Positions 39,074 through 47,994 are shown, counted from the stretch's first letter. The stretch is 64,000 nucleotides of DNA from Actinospica sp035493475 (GCA_035493475.1 DATJIF010000175.1:1-64000), one strand, 5' to 3'. Translations and numbers: made by a program. Notes: generated from the letters alone by a model not told the origin.

Positions 39074-40804
39074 TCACTCGACGAGCTTCCCTTCGGTGGA
39101 CACGTCGCGCATCAGGGTGGTGATCTCGTCCGGGACGGCGGCGATCGGCTCGCGGGCGACCTGGCCGGGGCCGGACCAGACGAGGTTCACACGCAGCGTC
39201 TCGTCGAGATCCGGGTAGTCGGTGCGGTTGTGGCAGCCACGGGTCTCGCGGCGTTCGAGTGCTGATTCGAGGGTGGCGCGCGCGGCCAGTTCGGCGGACT
39301 TGAGGTCGAAGGCGTGTGCGAGGTCTTGGAAGCCGGCGATGTCGGGGTGCACGCCGACGTTCTTGATGCGGTTTTCGAGCTCGTCGAGTTCCGTGAGCCC
39401 TTCGCGGAGGCCGGCTTCGTCGCGGACGACACCGGCGTGTTCCGTCATCGTGTCGCGGAGGGTGCGTTGCAGGGCCCGGACGTTCTCGGAGCCGTCGGCG
39501 GCCAGTAGTTCGTCGATCTCGGCGCGTGCTTCGGCCGTCGCCGCGGACGACCGTTGCTGCGCAGCCAGGGCCCGCGAGTAGCGTGCGGCGGCCTGACCGA
39601 CGATTCGTCCGTAGACCAGCAGTTCGATCAGGGAGTTTCCGCCGAGTCGGTTCGCGCCGTGCAGACCGCTGGCTGCTTCGCCGAGGGCGTAGAGGCCTTC
39701 GACGCCGGTGCCGTGGTCTTCCGGGCGCACCCAGACCCCGCCCATCGAGTAGTGCGCGGTGGGCGCGATCTCGATGGGTTCCCTCGTGATGTCGAGCATC
39801 TGGAGTTCGAGGAGCGTCTGGTAGACGCGGGGCAGCCGCTGCATGATCGTTTCGCGCGGCAGGTGCGAGACGTCGAGCCACACGCCGCCGGCCGGTGTGC
39901 CCCGCCCTTCCTTGATCTCGGTGTACGCGGCCAGCGCCACGCGGTCGCGGGTGGACAGTTCCATCCGCTCGGGGTCGTAGCGGGCCATGAACCGTTCGCC
40001 GACTGCGTTGCGCAGTACGCCGCCTTCGCCGCGCGCGGCCTCGGAGACGAGCGTGCCGGCGGCGTTCTCCGGGGCGATCAGGCCGGAAGGGTGGAACTGG
40101 ACGAGTTCGGCGTCACGGATCCGGCCGCCGGCCAGCAGCGCGAGCCGGAAGGAGTCGCCGGTGTTCTCGTCCCGGCGCGAGGAGGTCCGGCGCCAGATGC
40201 GGGTGTGTCCGCCCGCCGCGAGGATCACGGCGTCGGCGTGGATCGCGTACCGGGTGCCGGTCTCCAGGTCGAATCCGTAGGCGCCGAAGACGACGCCGTC
40301 CCGCACGAGGATCCGGGTGATGTACGCCGTGTCGAGGATCGGGATGTCGAGCTGCGCGGCGCGGTTGATCAGGGTGCGCTGGATCTCCAGGCCGGTGTAG
40401 TCGCCGGCGAAGGCGGTTCGCCGGTAGGTGTGCGCCCCGAAGAACCGCTGCGAGATGCGGCCGTCGGCCTCGCGCGCGAAGGGCATGCCGTAGCGTTCGA
40501 GGTCTGCGATGCCGCGCGCCGCGTTCTCGGTGACGATCCGCACGGTCTCCGGGTCGGCGAGCAGGTAGCTCTCCTTGAGGGTGTCCGCGGCGTGCTGCTG
40601 CCAGGAGTCCTCGGGGTCCATCGTGGCCAGGGCGGCGTTGATACCGCCCGCGGCGAGGCTGGTGTGCGCATCGGCCTTCGGGCGCTTGCCGACGGCCAGC
40701 ACGTCGACGCCCTGTTCGGCCAGTTCGATGGCGGCGCGCAGTCCGGCGCCGCCGGTGCCGATGACGAGGACGGACGTGGCGATCTGCTGCTCGTTGTTCT
40801 TCAT
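39074..40804 (-). CDS. Fumarate reductase/succinate dehydrogenase-type flavoprotein (L-aspartate oxidase-like)
   Basis: The 576-residue FAD protein has SVLVIGTGGAGLRAAIELAE (FAD Rossmann), AHTSLAAGGINAALA (the flavin His region), ELVQFHPSGLIAPENAAGTL, EIAPTAHYSMGGVWVRPEDH and GLYALGEAASGLHGANRLGG (the active-site His/Arg blocks of the family). A C-terminal helical domain ends in GCHNRTDYPDLDETLRVNLV. No iron-sulphur or membrane-anchor subunit gene is adjacent, so it probably works as a soluble oxidoreductase. It follows the SDR gene by 43 bp, in the operon driven from 41661-41687. Confidence 0.88.
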   Translation of the reverse strand: MKNNEQQIATSVLVIGTGGAGLRAAIELAEQGVDVLAVGKRPKADAHTSLAAGGINAALATMDPEDSWQQHAADTLKESYLLADPETVRIVTENAARGIADLERYGMPFAREADGRISQRFFGAHTYRRTAFAGDYTGLEIQRTLINRAAQLDIPILDTAYITRILVRDGVVFGAYGFDLETGTRYAIHADAVILAAGGHTRIWRRTSSRRDENTGDSFRLALLAGGRIRDAELVQFHPSGLIAPENAAGTLVSEAARGEGGVLRNAVGERFMARYDPERMELSTRDRVALAAYTEIKEGRGTPAGGVWLDVSHLPRETIMQRLPRVYQTLLELQMLDITREPIEIAPTAHYSMGGVWVRPEDHGTGVEGLYALGEAASGLHGANRLGGNSLIELLVYGRIVGQAAARYSRALAAQQRSSAATAEARAEIDELLAADGSENVRALQRTLRDTMTEHAGVVRDEAGLREGLTELDELENRIKNVGVHPDIAGFQDLAHAFDLKSAELAARATLESALERRETRGCHNRTDYPDLDETLRVNLVWSGPGQVAREPIAAVPDEITTLMRDVSTEGKLVE

Positions 40805-40847
40805 GGTTTCCTCCGGTGCCCGCGGGCCCGTCCTCGTCTCGTCTCGG

Positions 40848-41606
40848 CTACTTCGCGGGCGGCGGGTTCAGCGGCAGCCACTGCTCGAACCGCGTCTCGG
40901 CGAGCTGCGCGTCCGGCCCGGGCAGGAGCATGTCCTTGGTCAGCAGGATGCCGAAGTAGCGCGCGTCGCGGTCGGTCACGACGGCGCGCGGGTCGCCGCG
41001 GAACGTCAGGGCCGTGCGGACCAGCTCGTCGAGGCCGAACGCCTCGGGTCCGGCCGTCTCGACGGTGCCGTTGAGCGGGGCCGCCACCGCGGCGCGGGCG
41101 ACGGCCGCGGCCACGTCCTCGCCCGCCATGGGCTGGATCTGAGCGTCCGAGACGCGCACCGTGTCGCCGTGCGTGGCCTCGTCCGCGATGCCGCCGACGA
41201 ACTCGAAGAACTGGGTGGCGTGCACGATCGTGTAGGGGACGCCGGACTCCTTGATGAGCTTCTCCTGGACGATCTTCGCGCGGAAGTATCCGCTCTCGAG
41301 CAGCCGCTCGGTGCCGACCACGGACAGCGCGACGTGGTGGCCGACGCCCGCCTGCCGCTCGGCGGCCAGCAGGTTGGTCGTGGAGGTGCGGAAGAAGTCG
41401 AGCACGTCCTCGTCCGCCCACGAGGGCGAGTTGGAGACGTCGACCACCACGTCGGCGCCCTGCACCACCTCGGCCAGGCCCTCGCCGGTCAGCGTGTTCA
41501 CCCCGGTGTTCGGCGAGGCGGGCACCGCCTCGTGGCCGTGCTCGCGCAGCCTGCCGACCAGCTTCGAGCCGATCAGACCGGTGCCGCCGATGACGACGAT
41601 CTTCAT
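40848..41606 (-). CDS. NmrA-like SDR oxidoreductase
   Basis: The 252-residue protein has the NAD(P) motif IVVIGGTGLIGSKLVGRLRE (residues 3-22) and the atypical SDR pattern VVVDVSNSPSW and ESGVPYTIVHATQFFEFVGG. The classical Tyr-x-x-x-Lys is not evident. Genes like this typically sit beside ECF41/SigJ sigma factors. GGGAGG places the start at 41606; the ATG at 41612 is too close to it. It is divergent from the sigma gene across a shared promoter region. Confidence 0.85.
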   Translation of the reverse strand: MKIVVIGGTGLIGSKLVGRLREHGHEAVPASPNTGVNTLTGEGLAEVVQGADVVVDVSNSPSWADEDVLDFFRTSTTNLLAAERQAGVGHHVALSVVGTERLLESGYFRAKIVQEKLIKESGVPYTIVHATQFFEFVGGIADEATHGDTVRVSDAQIQPMAGEDVAAAVARAAVAAPLNGTVETAGPEAFGLDELVRTALTFRGDPRAVVTDRDARYFGILLTKDMLLPGPDAQLAETRFEQWLPLNPPPAK

Positions 41607-41647
41607 GATCATGCCTCCCGTCTGCGCCCCGGCCGGTCCGGAACGCG

Positions 41648-41687
41648 TGTCACAAGCTGAGACAGGACAGCGTCCGAGGTTGTGACA
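41648..41687. promoter_or_regulatory. Divergent ECF41-type promoters
   Basis: Plus strand: TGTCACA (41648-41654), 16 bp, CGTC (41671-41674), towards the sigma gene. Minus strand: TGTCACA (41687-41681), 16 bp, TGTC (41664-41661), towards the SDR gene. TGTCACA with a CGTC-like -10 is the published ECF41 promoter pattern. The two promoters interleave. Confidence 0.75.
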
Positions 41688-41774
41688 CGCCCGCCCCCCG
41701 AGTTGGTGCGTTCGGGGGGCGTGGCCCACGATGAGAGGGAGCGCAACCGCAGTGCGACCGGATAGGGGCGATGG

Positions 41775-42680
41775 GTGACGGAGTCGGATCTGGCGGCCGG
41801 ACCGGGCAGCGCCGACGGCCTCGAGGAGGCGGCGGCCGTGTTCATGAGCGTGCGGCCGCGGCTGTTCGGGATCGCGTACCGCATGCTCGCCAGCGTCACC
41901 GAGGCCGAGGACCTGGTCCAGGAGGTCTGGCTGCGCTGGCAGACCTGCGACCGGAGCGCGGTGGCCAATCCGGCCGCGTTCCTGGCCACGACGACGACCC
42001 GGCTGGCCATCAACGAACTCCAGTCCGCGCGCGTGCGGCGCGAGACGTACGTGGGGCCGTGGCTGCCCGAACCGGTCGACACCGGCGCCGACCCGTACCT
42101 GGGCGCCGAACGGGGCGAGGCGCTCGAGTTCGCGGCGTTGATGCTGATGGAGAAGCTCACGCCGAACGAGCGCGCCGCCTACGTGCTGCGCGAGGCCTTC
42201 GACTACTCGTACGCGGAGATCGCGGACATCCTGAAGTCGACCGAACCCGCCGTGCGCCAACTGGTGAGCCGGGCGCGCAAGCACATGACGCGCGAGCGCA
42301 GCGTCTCCGTGGACGCGGCCGCGCAACGCAAGCTGCTGACCACGTTCCTCGACGCCGCGCGCTCCGGCGAGATGACCGCGCTGGAACAGCTGTTCTCCGC
42401 CGAGGTCGTCAGCCTGTCCGACGGCAACGGCAGGCACAAGATCGCCCGCCGCCCCGTGGTCGGCGCGGTCTGGGTGGCGAAGTTCCTGGCCGCGATGTCC
42501 TGGTTCTGGGACGGCGTCGAGACGCGGTTCACGACGCTGAACGGGCAGGTCTGCGCGGTGATGGTGGCCGGCGGGCAGGTGTACGGCGTGCTCGCGGTCG
42601 ACGCGTCCGCCGAGGGTCTCGACCAGCTGTTCTGGATGCTCAACCCCGCGAAGAACACGCAGGTCTCCGTGCCCGCCTGA
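41775..42680 (+). CDS. ECF sigma factor of the SigJ/ECF41 type with SnoaL-like C-terminal domain
   Basis: The 301-residue protein has region 2 (FMSVRPRLFGIAYRMLASVT, EAEDLVQEVWLRWQ), region 4 (ALMLMEKLTPNERAAYVLRE, SYAEIADILKSTEPAVRQLV) and a C-terminal SnoaL_2/NTF2-like domain (about 185-301) with LSDGNGRHKIARRPVVGA, close to the DGGGK motif of ECF41. In ECF41 the C-terminal domain controls activity instead of an anti-sigma factor. It starts at a GTG with AGGGG upstream. Neighbouring SDR, flavoprotein, NDH-2 and cupin genes carry its promoter pattern. Confidence 0.92.
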   Translation: MTESDLAAGPGSADGLEEAAAVFMSVRPRLFGIAYRMLASVTEAEDLVQEVWLRWQTCDRSAVANPAAFLATTTTRLAINELQSARVRRETYVGPWLPEPVDTGADPYLGAERGEALEFAALMLMEKLTPNERAAYVLREAFDYSYAEIADILKSTEPAVRQLVSRARKHMTRERSVSVDAAAQRKLLTTFLDAARSGEMTALEQLFSAEVVSLSDGNGRHKIARRPVVGAVWVAKFLAAMSWFWDGVETRFTTLNGQVCAVMVAGGQVYGVLAVDASAEGLDQLFWMLNPAKNTQVSVPA

Positions 42681-42699
42681 CCTGCCCGTCCGACCCGCC

Positions 42700-42726
42700 T
42701 GTCACGAACCCGGGCGCTGTCCTGTC
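42700..42726 (+). promoter_or_regulatory. ECF41-type promoter before NDH-2-like gene
   Basis: TGTCACG (42700-42706), 16 bp spacer ending GCTGTCC, TGTC (42723-42726). The spacer end GCTGTCC is shared with the sites at 41661-41687 and 44561-44587. The gene starts 33 bp downstream. Confidence 0.7.
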
Positions 42727-42758
42727 GTAGTTGGGACTGCGAGAGAACAGAGGTCCAG

Positions 42759-44099
42759 GTGCGTACGATTCTGGTGGTTGGCGGCGGCTATGCGGGCTTC
42801 TACGCCGCCTGGAGGCTGGAGAAGAAGCTGCGGCGGGACGAGGCGCGGGTCATCGTGGTCGACCCGCGCCCGTACATGACCTACCAGCCGTTTCTCCCCG
42901 AGGTGCTGGCCGGGTCGGTCGAGGCGCGGCACGCGGCGGTCTCGCTGCGTCGGCATCTGCGCCGCAGCACGCTCATCGCGGGTTCGGTCGTCGCGATCGA
43001 CCACGCCGCGCGCAGGGCCACGGTTCAGCCGGTGGAGGGGCCGGAGTTCGAACTCGACTACGACATCGTCGCCGTCACCGCCGGCGCGGTCACCCGCAAG
43101 CTCGCCGTGCCCGGCGTGGCGCAGCAGGCGATCGGCATGAAGCACGTGGAGGAGGCCGTCGCGATCCGGGATCGGCTGCTGACCGCCTTCGACCGCGCCT
43201 CGGCGCTGCCGCCAGGACCGCTGCGCAGCAGGCTGCTCACCGCCACGTTCGTCGGCGGCGGCTTCTCCGGCGTCGAGGGCTTCGGCGAACTGCTGTCCCT
43301 GGCGACCGCGCTCGTCCGGAACTACCCGGAGATCGACCCCGCCGAACTGCGGTTCCACCTGGTCGAGGCGCGGGACCGGATCCTGCCCGAGGTCTCCGAT
43401 CGGCCCGGCCGGTGGGTCGTGCGTTCGCTGGAGCAGCGCGGTGCACGCGTCCACCTGGGCGCGAGCCTCGTCTCCGCGTCGGACGGCCACGTGGTCCTCT
43501 CGACCGGCGAGGAGTTCGACTCCGAACTGATCGTCTGGACCGTCGGCAACGCCGCGAACCCCATGGTCCGCAGCCACACCGACCTGCCCATCGACGAACG
43601 CGGCATGCTCGTCGTGCGGGCCGACCTGCGCGTCGGCACCGAGAGCGAGCCCGTGCCGGACGCCTGGGGCGCGGGCGACGACGCCGCGGTACCCGACCTC
43701 GCCTCGGACCGGCCGGGCGCGACGACCGTGCCCAACGCCCAGCACGCCGTTCGCCAGGGCAAGCTGCTGGCCAGGAACATCACCGCCGGCCTGCGCGGTC
43801 GGGAGCCGAAGCCGTACGTCCATCACGGCCTCGGCACGGTCGCGACCCTCGGCCTCGGACGCGGGATCTTCCAGTACCGCCGCATCGTCATCAAGGGATT
43901 CCCGGCCTGGCTGATGCACCGCGGCTACCACGTCCTGGCCGTACCGAGCTGGGAGCGCAAGGTGCGGGTTCTGGCGATCTGGCTCACCGCCGCGGTGTTC
44001 GGCCGCGACATCGTCTCGCTCGCATCGGTACAGGACCCGCGCCGCGCATTCGTCACCGGCGGCGAGCCGACGCGGCACGACGAGTCGCTGGTGGCCTGA
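42759..44099 (+). CDS. Type II NADH dehydrogenase-like FAD oxidoreductase
   Basis: The 446-residue protein has an FAD motif TILVVGGGYAGFYAAWRLEK (3-22), PYMTYQPFLPEVLAGSVEAR typical of NDH-2, an NAD motif ATFVGGGFSGVEGFGEL (about 163-179) and DAWGAGDDAAVPDL (FAD closing). The C-terminal amphipathic part (YRRIVIKGFPAWLMHRGYHV; RVLAIWLTAAVFGRDIVSL) fits a peripheral membrane anchor. It oxidises NAD(P)H, probably feeding quinone. Expression is likely from the ECF41-type promoter at 42700-42726. Confidence 0.9.
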   Translation: MRTILVVGGGYAGFYAAWRLEKKLRRDEARVIVVDPRPYMTYQPFLPEVLAGSVEARHAAVSLRRHLRRSTLIAGSVVAIDHAARRATVQPVEGPEFELDYDIVAVTAGAVTRKLAVPGVAQQAIGMKHVEEAVAIRDRLLTAFDRASALPPGPLRSRLLTATFVGGGFSGVEGFGELLSLATALVRNYPEIDPAELRFHLVEARDRILPEVSDRPGRWVVRSLEQRGARVHLGASLVSASDGHVVLSTGEEFDSELIVWTVGNAANPMVRSHTDLPIDERGMLVVRADLRVGTESEPVPDAWGAGDDAAVPDLASDRPGATTVPNAQHAVRQGKLLARNITAGLRGREPKPYVHHGLGTVATLGLGRGIFQYRRIVIKGFPAWLMHRGYHVLAVPSWERKVRVLAIWLTAAVFGRDIVSLASVQDPRRAFVTGGEPTRHDESLVA

Positions 44100-44104
44100 C
44101 GAAC

Positions 44105-44137
44105 GGCCGGGCCCGCGCAGTTCGCGCGGGCCCGGCC
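44105..44137. terminator. Bidirectional stem-loop between NDH-2-like and cupin genes
   Basis: A perfect 14 bp GC-only stem (GGCCGGGCCCGCGC with its complement) and a 5-base loop lie between the convergent stops at 44099 and 44143. Confidence 0.9.
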
Positions 44138-44142
44138 TCGGT

Positions 44143-44523
44143 TCAGACCTGCCGCGGAGCCCGGCGACCCTTGCGCGCCTCGAGCTCGTCCTCGTCCACC
44201 AGCACGAGCATCTCCGCGCCCGGCGCGCACAGCATCGTGACGACGAAGCGCATCGGGATGTCGTCGCGGTTGTTGCCGTTCTGGTAGTGGATGACGTCGC
44301 CGCCCGGCTCCCAGAACGCCTCGCCGGCCTTCACCACACGGGCCGGTTCGCCTTCGAGCTCGAAGACCATCTCGCCCTCCAACACGTAGCCGAAGGCCGG
44401 TCCGGAGTGCCGGTGCGGAGGGGTCCCCGGGTCGCCGGGCGGGTGTTCGACGATGATGGTCATCGCGTGCGCGCCCTCGGGAACGAAGGGCGGGTGCACG
44501 TCCTGCACCACGGTCAAAGCCAT
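44143..44523 (-). CDS. Cupin-domain protein
   Basis: The 126-residue protein has a single cupin barrel: motif 1 GTPPHRHSGPAFGYVLEGEM (two His, then Glu; about 34-53) and motif 2 region GEAFWEPGGDVIHYQNGN (His at about 79). It could bind a metal. Ribosome site GAGGAGG is 7 bp before the ATG. An ECF41-type promoter (44561-44587) lies 38 bp upstream, so it is the fourth member of that regulon. Function unknown. Confidence 0.88.
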   Translation of the reverse strand: MALTVVQDVHPPFVPEGAHAMTIIVEHPPGDPGTPPHRHSGPAFGYVLEGEMVFELEGEPARVVKAGEAFWEPGGDVIHYQNGNNRDDIPMRFVVTMLCAPGAEMLVLVDEDELEARKGRRAPRQV

Positions 44524-44560
44524 GTCGCAACCTCCTCGATCAACGGTGTGCGCCAGCTAT

Positions 44561-44587
44561 GACCGGACAGCCCCGCCGGTTGTGACT
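44561..44587 (-). promoter_or_regulatory. ECF41-type promoter before cupin gene
   Basis: On the minus strand AGTCACA (44587-44581), 16 bp spacer ACCGGCGGGGCTGTCC, GGTC (44564-44561). It differs by one base from TGTCACA and shares the spacer end GCTGTCC with two other sites. Confidence 0.65.
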
Positions 44588-44755
44588 CGGCAGCCGCAGA
44601 CGCAGACCTGCGAATGTCGGCTCGCGAGGTCGATCGGCGAGACTCGAGGGCACACCGTCCGGCTCGATCAGTGCGTCAGCGCGGCACGCATGTCGGTGAG
44701 GGGTAGGGTCGTCCGCCCACTACCGGGCACCGCCACGTTCAGCGACGATAGGACT

Positions 44756-45304
44756 ATGACCACCGGGCGGCAGGGCCAGGGCGTACACACCGACTCCGAG
44801 TTCGAGCGGCGGGAGAAAGCACTGGCCGAACGCGAGGCTGTGCTTACGCAACGAGAAGCAGCGGTGCAGCACCGCGAGGACGCGCTCGCCCGCCACGATC
44901 AGGCGGCGGACGCGCGTGAACAGACCGCCGATCAGCGTGAACAGGCGGCGGACGCGCGTGAACAGACCGCCGATCAGCGCGAGGACCTCGCCGACCGCCG
45001 CGAGGCGGAACTCGATACCCAGGAAGCACGGTTGGACAATCGTGCCCGCAGTCTCAGCCTGGAAGCCGTGGCCGTCGAGCAGCGCACACTCGAGAGGATC
45101 CAGCGCAGCCGGGAGTTGCTGGCGGCAAGCTCAGAACGTCTGGACCGCAGCGAGGCCGCACTCAGGCGCGTCCAAGCCCGCACCCACCGCGATCAGCAGG
45201 AGATCGACCGCGCCGTCGCCACCGGCGAGCGCACCCGCGCACACCAGGTTTCCCAGGCCCCAGCCTCCCCCGACCCAGACACACCCGAACCGCCGCACGG
45301 ATGA
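44756..45304 (+). CDS. Coiled-coil repeat protein
   Basis: The 182-residue protein is almost entirely a charged coiled coil: FERREKALAEREAVLTQREA, then repeats QAADAREQTADQRE in 14-residue units, then a longer helix with SLEAVAVEQRTLERIQRSRE. The tail is Pro/Asp-rich (PASPDPDTPEPPHG). No membrane segment. No recognised function; it may be a scaffold. No strong ribosome site is seen, but the ATG at 44756 fits the beginning of the repeats. Confidence 0.65.
   Translation: MTTGRQGQGVHTDSEFERREKALAEREAVLTQREAAVQHREDALARHDQAADAREQTADQREQAADAREQTADQREDLADRREAELDTQEARLDNRARSLSLEAVAVEQRTLERIQRSRELLAASSERLDRSEAALRRVQARTHRDQQEIDRAVATGERTRAHQVSQAPASPDPDTPEPPHG
44900..44983. repeat. Two tandem 42 bp direct repeats
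   Basis: Two almost identical 42 bp units starting CAGGCGGCGGACGCGCGTG (44900 and 44942) encode QAADAREQTADQRE twice in the coiled-coil gene. Near identity at DNA level points to a recent duplication by slippage. Confidence 0.9.
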
Positions 45305-45521
45305 CCCGAGTTGTTTCGCACCGAACGTCTCAGCCGGAGTAAAGTCCGACTACTGCCGTACATCGACGAGGATTGGTGCTCAGTGTGCACACAGTGAGAG
45401 TGGAAACCGAGGGCGCTTCCGTCTGAAACCCGTACACAGTGCCTCGTCTAACCTGAGTGCGGACTGGTCATCGCGCGACCGGCGATGTTGAGGTGGTCGA
45501 GGAAGCGTGCCGGGGGAGTCG

Positions 45522-46340
45522 TCAGGCGCGGCGGTAGAGGCGTAGCGAGGTGGCGAAGAAGACGACGAGGATCCCGGTGGACCAGACGAGGGACTGCCAG
45601 ACGTAGGTGGAGGTCTGGCCGCCTTCCATGAGGGAGCGGGCCGCGGCGACGTTGATGCTCAGCGGCTGGTTGCGCGCGAAGGCCTGGAGCCAGCCGGGCA
45701 TGACGTCGATCGGGACGATGGCGTTGCTGGCGAACAGCAGGACGAAGAACGGCAGCAGGCTGGCGACCTGGGCGGTTTCGGGGTCCCTCGTGGCCAGGCC
45801 GACGGTGGCGTAGGCCCAGGAGCAGGCGTATCCGAAGTAGAGGATCACGCCGAAGCCGGCCAGCGCGGCGCCAGGGCTGGCGTGGAAGCGGAATCCGACG
45901 GCGAGGCCGAGTCCGACCATGATGATCAGGGCGGTCAGGCTGCGGCTCAGGTCGGCCAGCGTGCGTCCGGCCAGCACGGCGCTGCGGGCCATGGGCAGGG
46001 AGCGCCAGCGGTCGATGATGCCGCTGCGGGCGTCCTGGGCCAGACCGACGGAGGTGGTCATGCCGCCGATCAGGACGGCTTCGAGGAAGACCGCCGGTAC
46101 GACGTAGTCGACGTAGTCGATACCGGGCACGTGGATAGCGCCGCCCAGCACATAGCGGAACAGCACCAGCAGCAGCGCCGGTTGGAGGGTGCTGATGGCG
46201 AGCAGTTGCGGGGTGCGGATGATCCGCAGGAGGTTGCGTTTCGCCACTGAGACGGTGTCGCGCAGGACGTAGCGGGCATCGGCCGGGAAGGTCGGGGTTG
46301 CGCGATTCGGGCTGGCAGGCGCGTCCGCGGTGGCGGTCAT
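45522..46340 (-). CDS. ABC-2 transporter permease (DrrB type)
   Basis: The 272-residue membrane protein has about six helices and the ABC-2 signature: RDTVSVAKRNLLRIIRTPQL, LLVLFRYVLGGAIHVPGIDY, GLAQDARSGIIDRWRSLPMARS and PIDVMPGWLQAFARNQPLSI. It pairs with the DrrA-type ATPase, with a 4 bp start/stop overlap, as an exporter of a hydrophobic compound. Daunorubicin-type drug efflux is the known prototype; the substrate here is unknown. Confidence 0.9.
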   Translation of the reverse strand: MTATADAPASPNRATPTFPADARYVLRDTVSVAKRNLLRIIRTPQLLAISTLQPALLLVLFRYVLGGAIHVPGIDYVDYVVPAVFLEAVLIGGMTTSVGLAQDARSGIIDRWRSLPMARSAVLAGRTLADLSRSLTALIIMVGLGLAVGFRFHASPGAALAGFGVILYFGYACSWAYATVGLATRDPETAQVASLLPFFVLLFASNAIVPIDVMPGWLQAFARNQPLSINVAAARSLMEGGQTSTYVWQSLVWSTGILVVFFATSLRLYRRA

Positions 46341-47320
46341 GGCGTGTGCTCCAGGGGAGAGGGCTCGGCGGATCGGGCGTCCGCGGGGGTGCCGGTCAGC
46401 GCGAGGAAGACCTCGTCGAGCGAGGGGCGGCGGATGCCGAGATCCTCCAGGGCGATTCCCGCGTCCTGCAGCGCGCGGCCCGCGGCGATCAGCTGGCCGG
46501 TGCCGCCGTGCGCCGGGACCGTCACGCGGCGCTGGTCGAGGTCCAGGCGGGCCTCGCGGCGGGCGGTGCGGCCGAGGATGCCCGCGGCGGTGTCCAGATC
46601 GGCCGGGTCGTGCACCCGCGCCTCCAGAACGTCCCCGCCCATCGCCCGCTTCAACTCCAGCGCGGTGCCCTGGGCGATGACGCGGCCGGCGGCGAGCACC
46701 GCGATCCGGTGGGCGAGGTGTTCGGCCTCTTCCATGTACTGCGTGGTCAGCACGAGCGTGGTGCCGTCCGCCACCAGGTCCTTCAGGAAGGTCCACAGGT
46801 CGTTGCGGGTACGCGGGTCCAGGCCGCTCGTCGGCTCGTCCAGGAAGAGCACCGGCGGGCGGGCGACGAGGCTCGCGGCGATGTCCAGCCGACGCCGCAT
46901 GCCGCCGGAGTAGGTCTTGACCAGCCGGTCGCCGACATCCGTCAGCGCGAAACGTTCGAGCAGGTCGCGGGCCGCGTGCCGGTATTCGGCGCGGGGGAGG
47001 TGGTACCAGGAGCCGACCAGTTCCAGGTTCTCGCGGCCGGTGAGCAGTTCGTCGACGGCCGCGTACTGGCCGGCCAGGCCGATGAGCGGGCGCAGCGCGC
47101 GGGCGTCGCGCACCACGTCCAGGCCCGCGACCCGCGCCGTGCCGGAGTCGGGGTGCAGCAGCGTGGCCAGGATCCTGACCAGAGTGGTCTTTCCGGCGCC
47201 GTTGGGCCCGAGGAGCGTGAGCACACTGCCGCGCGGCGCCTGAAGCGTGACGCCGTCCAGCGCGCGGGTGGCGGCGAAGGTCTTGGTCACCGCCTGAACG
47301 TCGATCATCGCGTCTGCCAT
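46337..47320 (-). CDS. ABC transporter ATP-binding protein (DrrA type)
   Basis: The 327-residue ATPase has Walker A LLGPNGAGKTTLVRIL (about 37-52), Q-loop GLAGQYAAVDE, signature YSGGMRRRLDIAASLV, Walker B VLFLDEPTSGLD and a switch His replaced by Gln in LVLTTQYMEEAEHLA, as is typical of DrrA. A C-terminal DUF4162-like domain follows (DLGIRRPSLDEVFLALTGTP). It is the first gene of the exporter operon and diverges from the flavodoxin gene. Confidence 0.93.
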   Translation of the reverse strand: MADAMIDVQAVTKTFAATRALDGVTLQAPRGSVLTLLGPNGAGKTTLVRILATLLHPDSGTARVAGLDVVRDARALRPLIGLAGQYAAVDELLTGRENLELVGSWYHLPRAEYRHAARDLLERFALTDVGDRLVKTYSGGMRRRLDIAASLVARPPVLFLDEPTSGLDPRTRNDLWTFLKDLVADGTTLVLTTQYMEEAEHLAHRIAVLAAGRVIAQGTALELKRAMGGDVLEARVHDPADLDTAAGILGRTARREARLDLDQRRVTVPAHGGTGQLIAAGRALQDAGIALEDLGIRRPSLDEVFLALTGTPADARSAEPSPLEHTP

Positions 47321-47420
47321 GCGGCGGAGCCTTTCCGGGAAGGGCGGCGTGCGGATGCCTGTGGTCAGGACGTTAGGGGCGAGCCGTTGCCCGGGTTAGG
47401 GATGGCGGGCCTGTATCCGC

Positions 47421-47435
47421 GGGACGTTCGCCCCT
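47421..47435. promoter_or_regulatory. DevR/DosR-like box 7
   Basis: GGGACGTTCGCCCCT fits the box pattern in both halves and lies 61-75 bp before the flavodoxin gene at 47497; it is also upstream of the divergent DrrA gene. Confidence 0.55.
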
Positions 47436-47496
47436 GGCCTGCACGGTCGGTTCGTGGGTCGATGGTCGTGCGGGGCCGTCCGGAAGGAGAGGCGTC

Positions 47497-47982
47497 ATGC
47501 GGATTCTGGTGGCGTACGGTTCGAAGCGCGGTGGGACGGCGGGCCTGGCCCAGATGATCGGCAAGGAGCTGACCGCGCTGGGGTATCAGGCGACCGTCAA
47601 GCCCGCCGGCGAGGTGCGGGCGCTCGACGACGTCGACGCGGCGATCATCGCGGGCGCGCTCTACGCCGGCCGCTGGCACCGGGACGCGCGTTCGCTCGTG
47701 CGTCAGCAGGCTGACAGGCTGCGCGGGATGCCGGTGTGGCTGGTGGCCAGCGGGCCGCTGGACGACTCGGCGGCGACCCGGGAGATTCCGCCCGTCCGGC
47801 ACGTCGCGTGGGCCGCCGCGCGGATCGGCGCCCGCGGGCAGGTCACCTTCGGCGGCCGGCTGGCGCCGGATGCCACCGGCTTCATGGCCGCGGCCATGGC
47901 CAAGAAGCGCTCCGGCGACTGGCGCGACCTGGTCCAGATCAAGACGTGGGTCGGCCGGGTCGCCGAGAGCCTGAACTCCTGA
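47497..47982 (+). CDS. Flavodoxin-domain protein
   Basis: The 161-residue protein has the FMN-binding loop RILVAYGSKRGGTAGLAQMI (2-21), then DDVDAAIIAGALYAGRWHRD and GMPVWLVASGPLDDSAA, as in the HemG/flavodoxin family. A single FMN is expected. Such proteins oxidise protoporphyrinogen or shuttle electrons. It is monocistronic, probably induced through the DevR-like box 7. Confidence 0.85.
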   Translation: MRILVAYGSKRGGTAGLAQMIGKELTALGYQATVKPAGEVRALDDVDAAIIAGALYAGRWHRDARSLVRQQADRLRGMPVWLVASGPLDDSAATREIPPVRHVAWAAARIGARGQVTFGGRLAPDATGFMAAAMAKKRSGDWRDLVQIKTWVGRVAESLNS

Positions 47983-47994
47983 GGATGCCCGTGA

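Noticed and set aside
44900..44983. CRISPR-like or minisatellite element
   Set aside because: Only two 42 bp units, in frame, encoding coiled-coil heptads.
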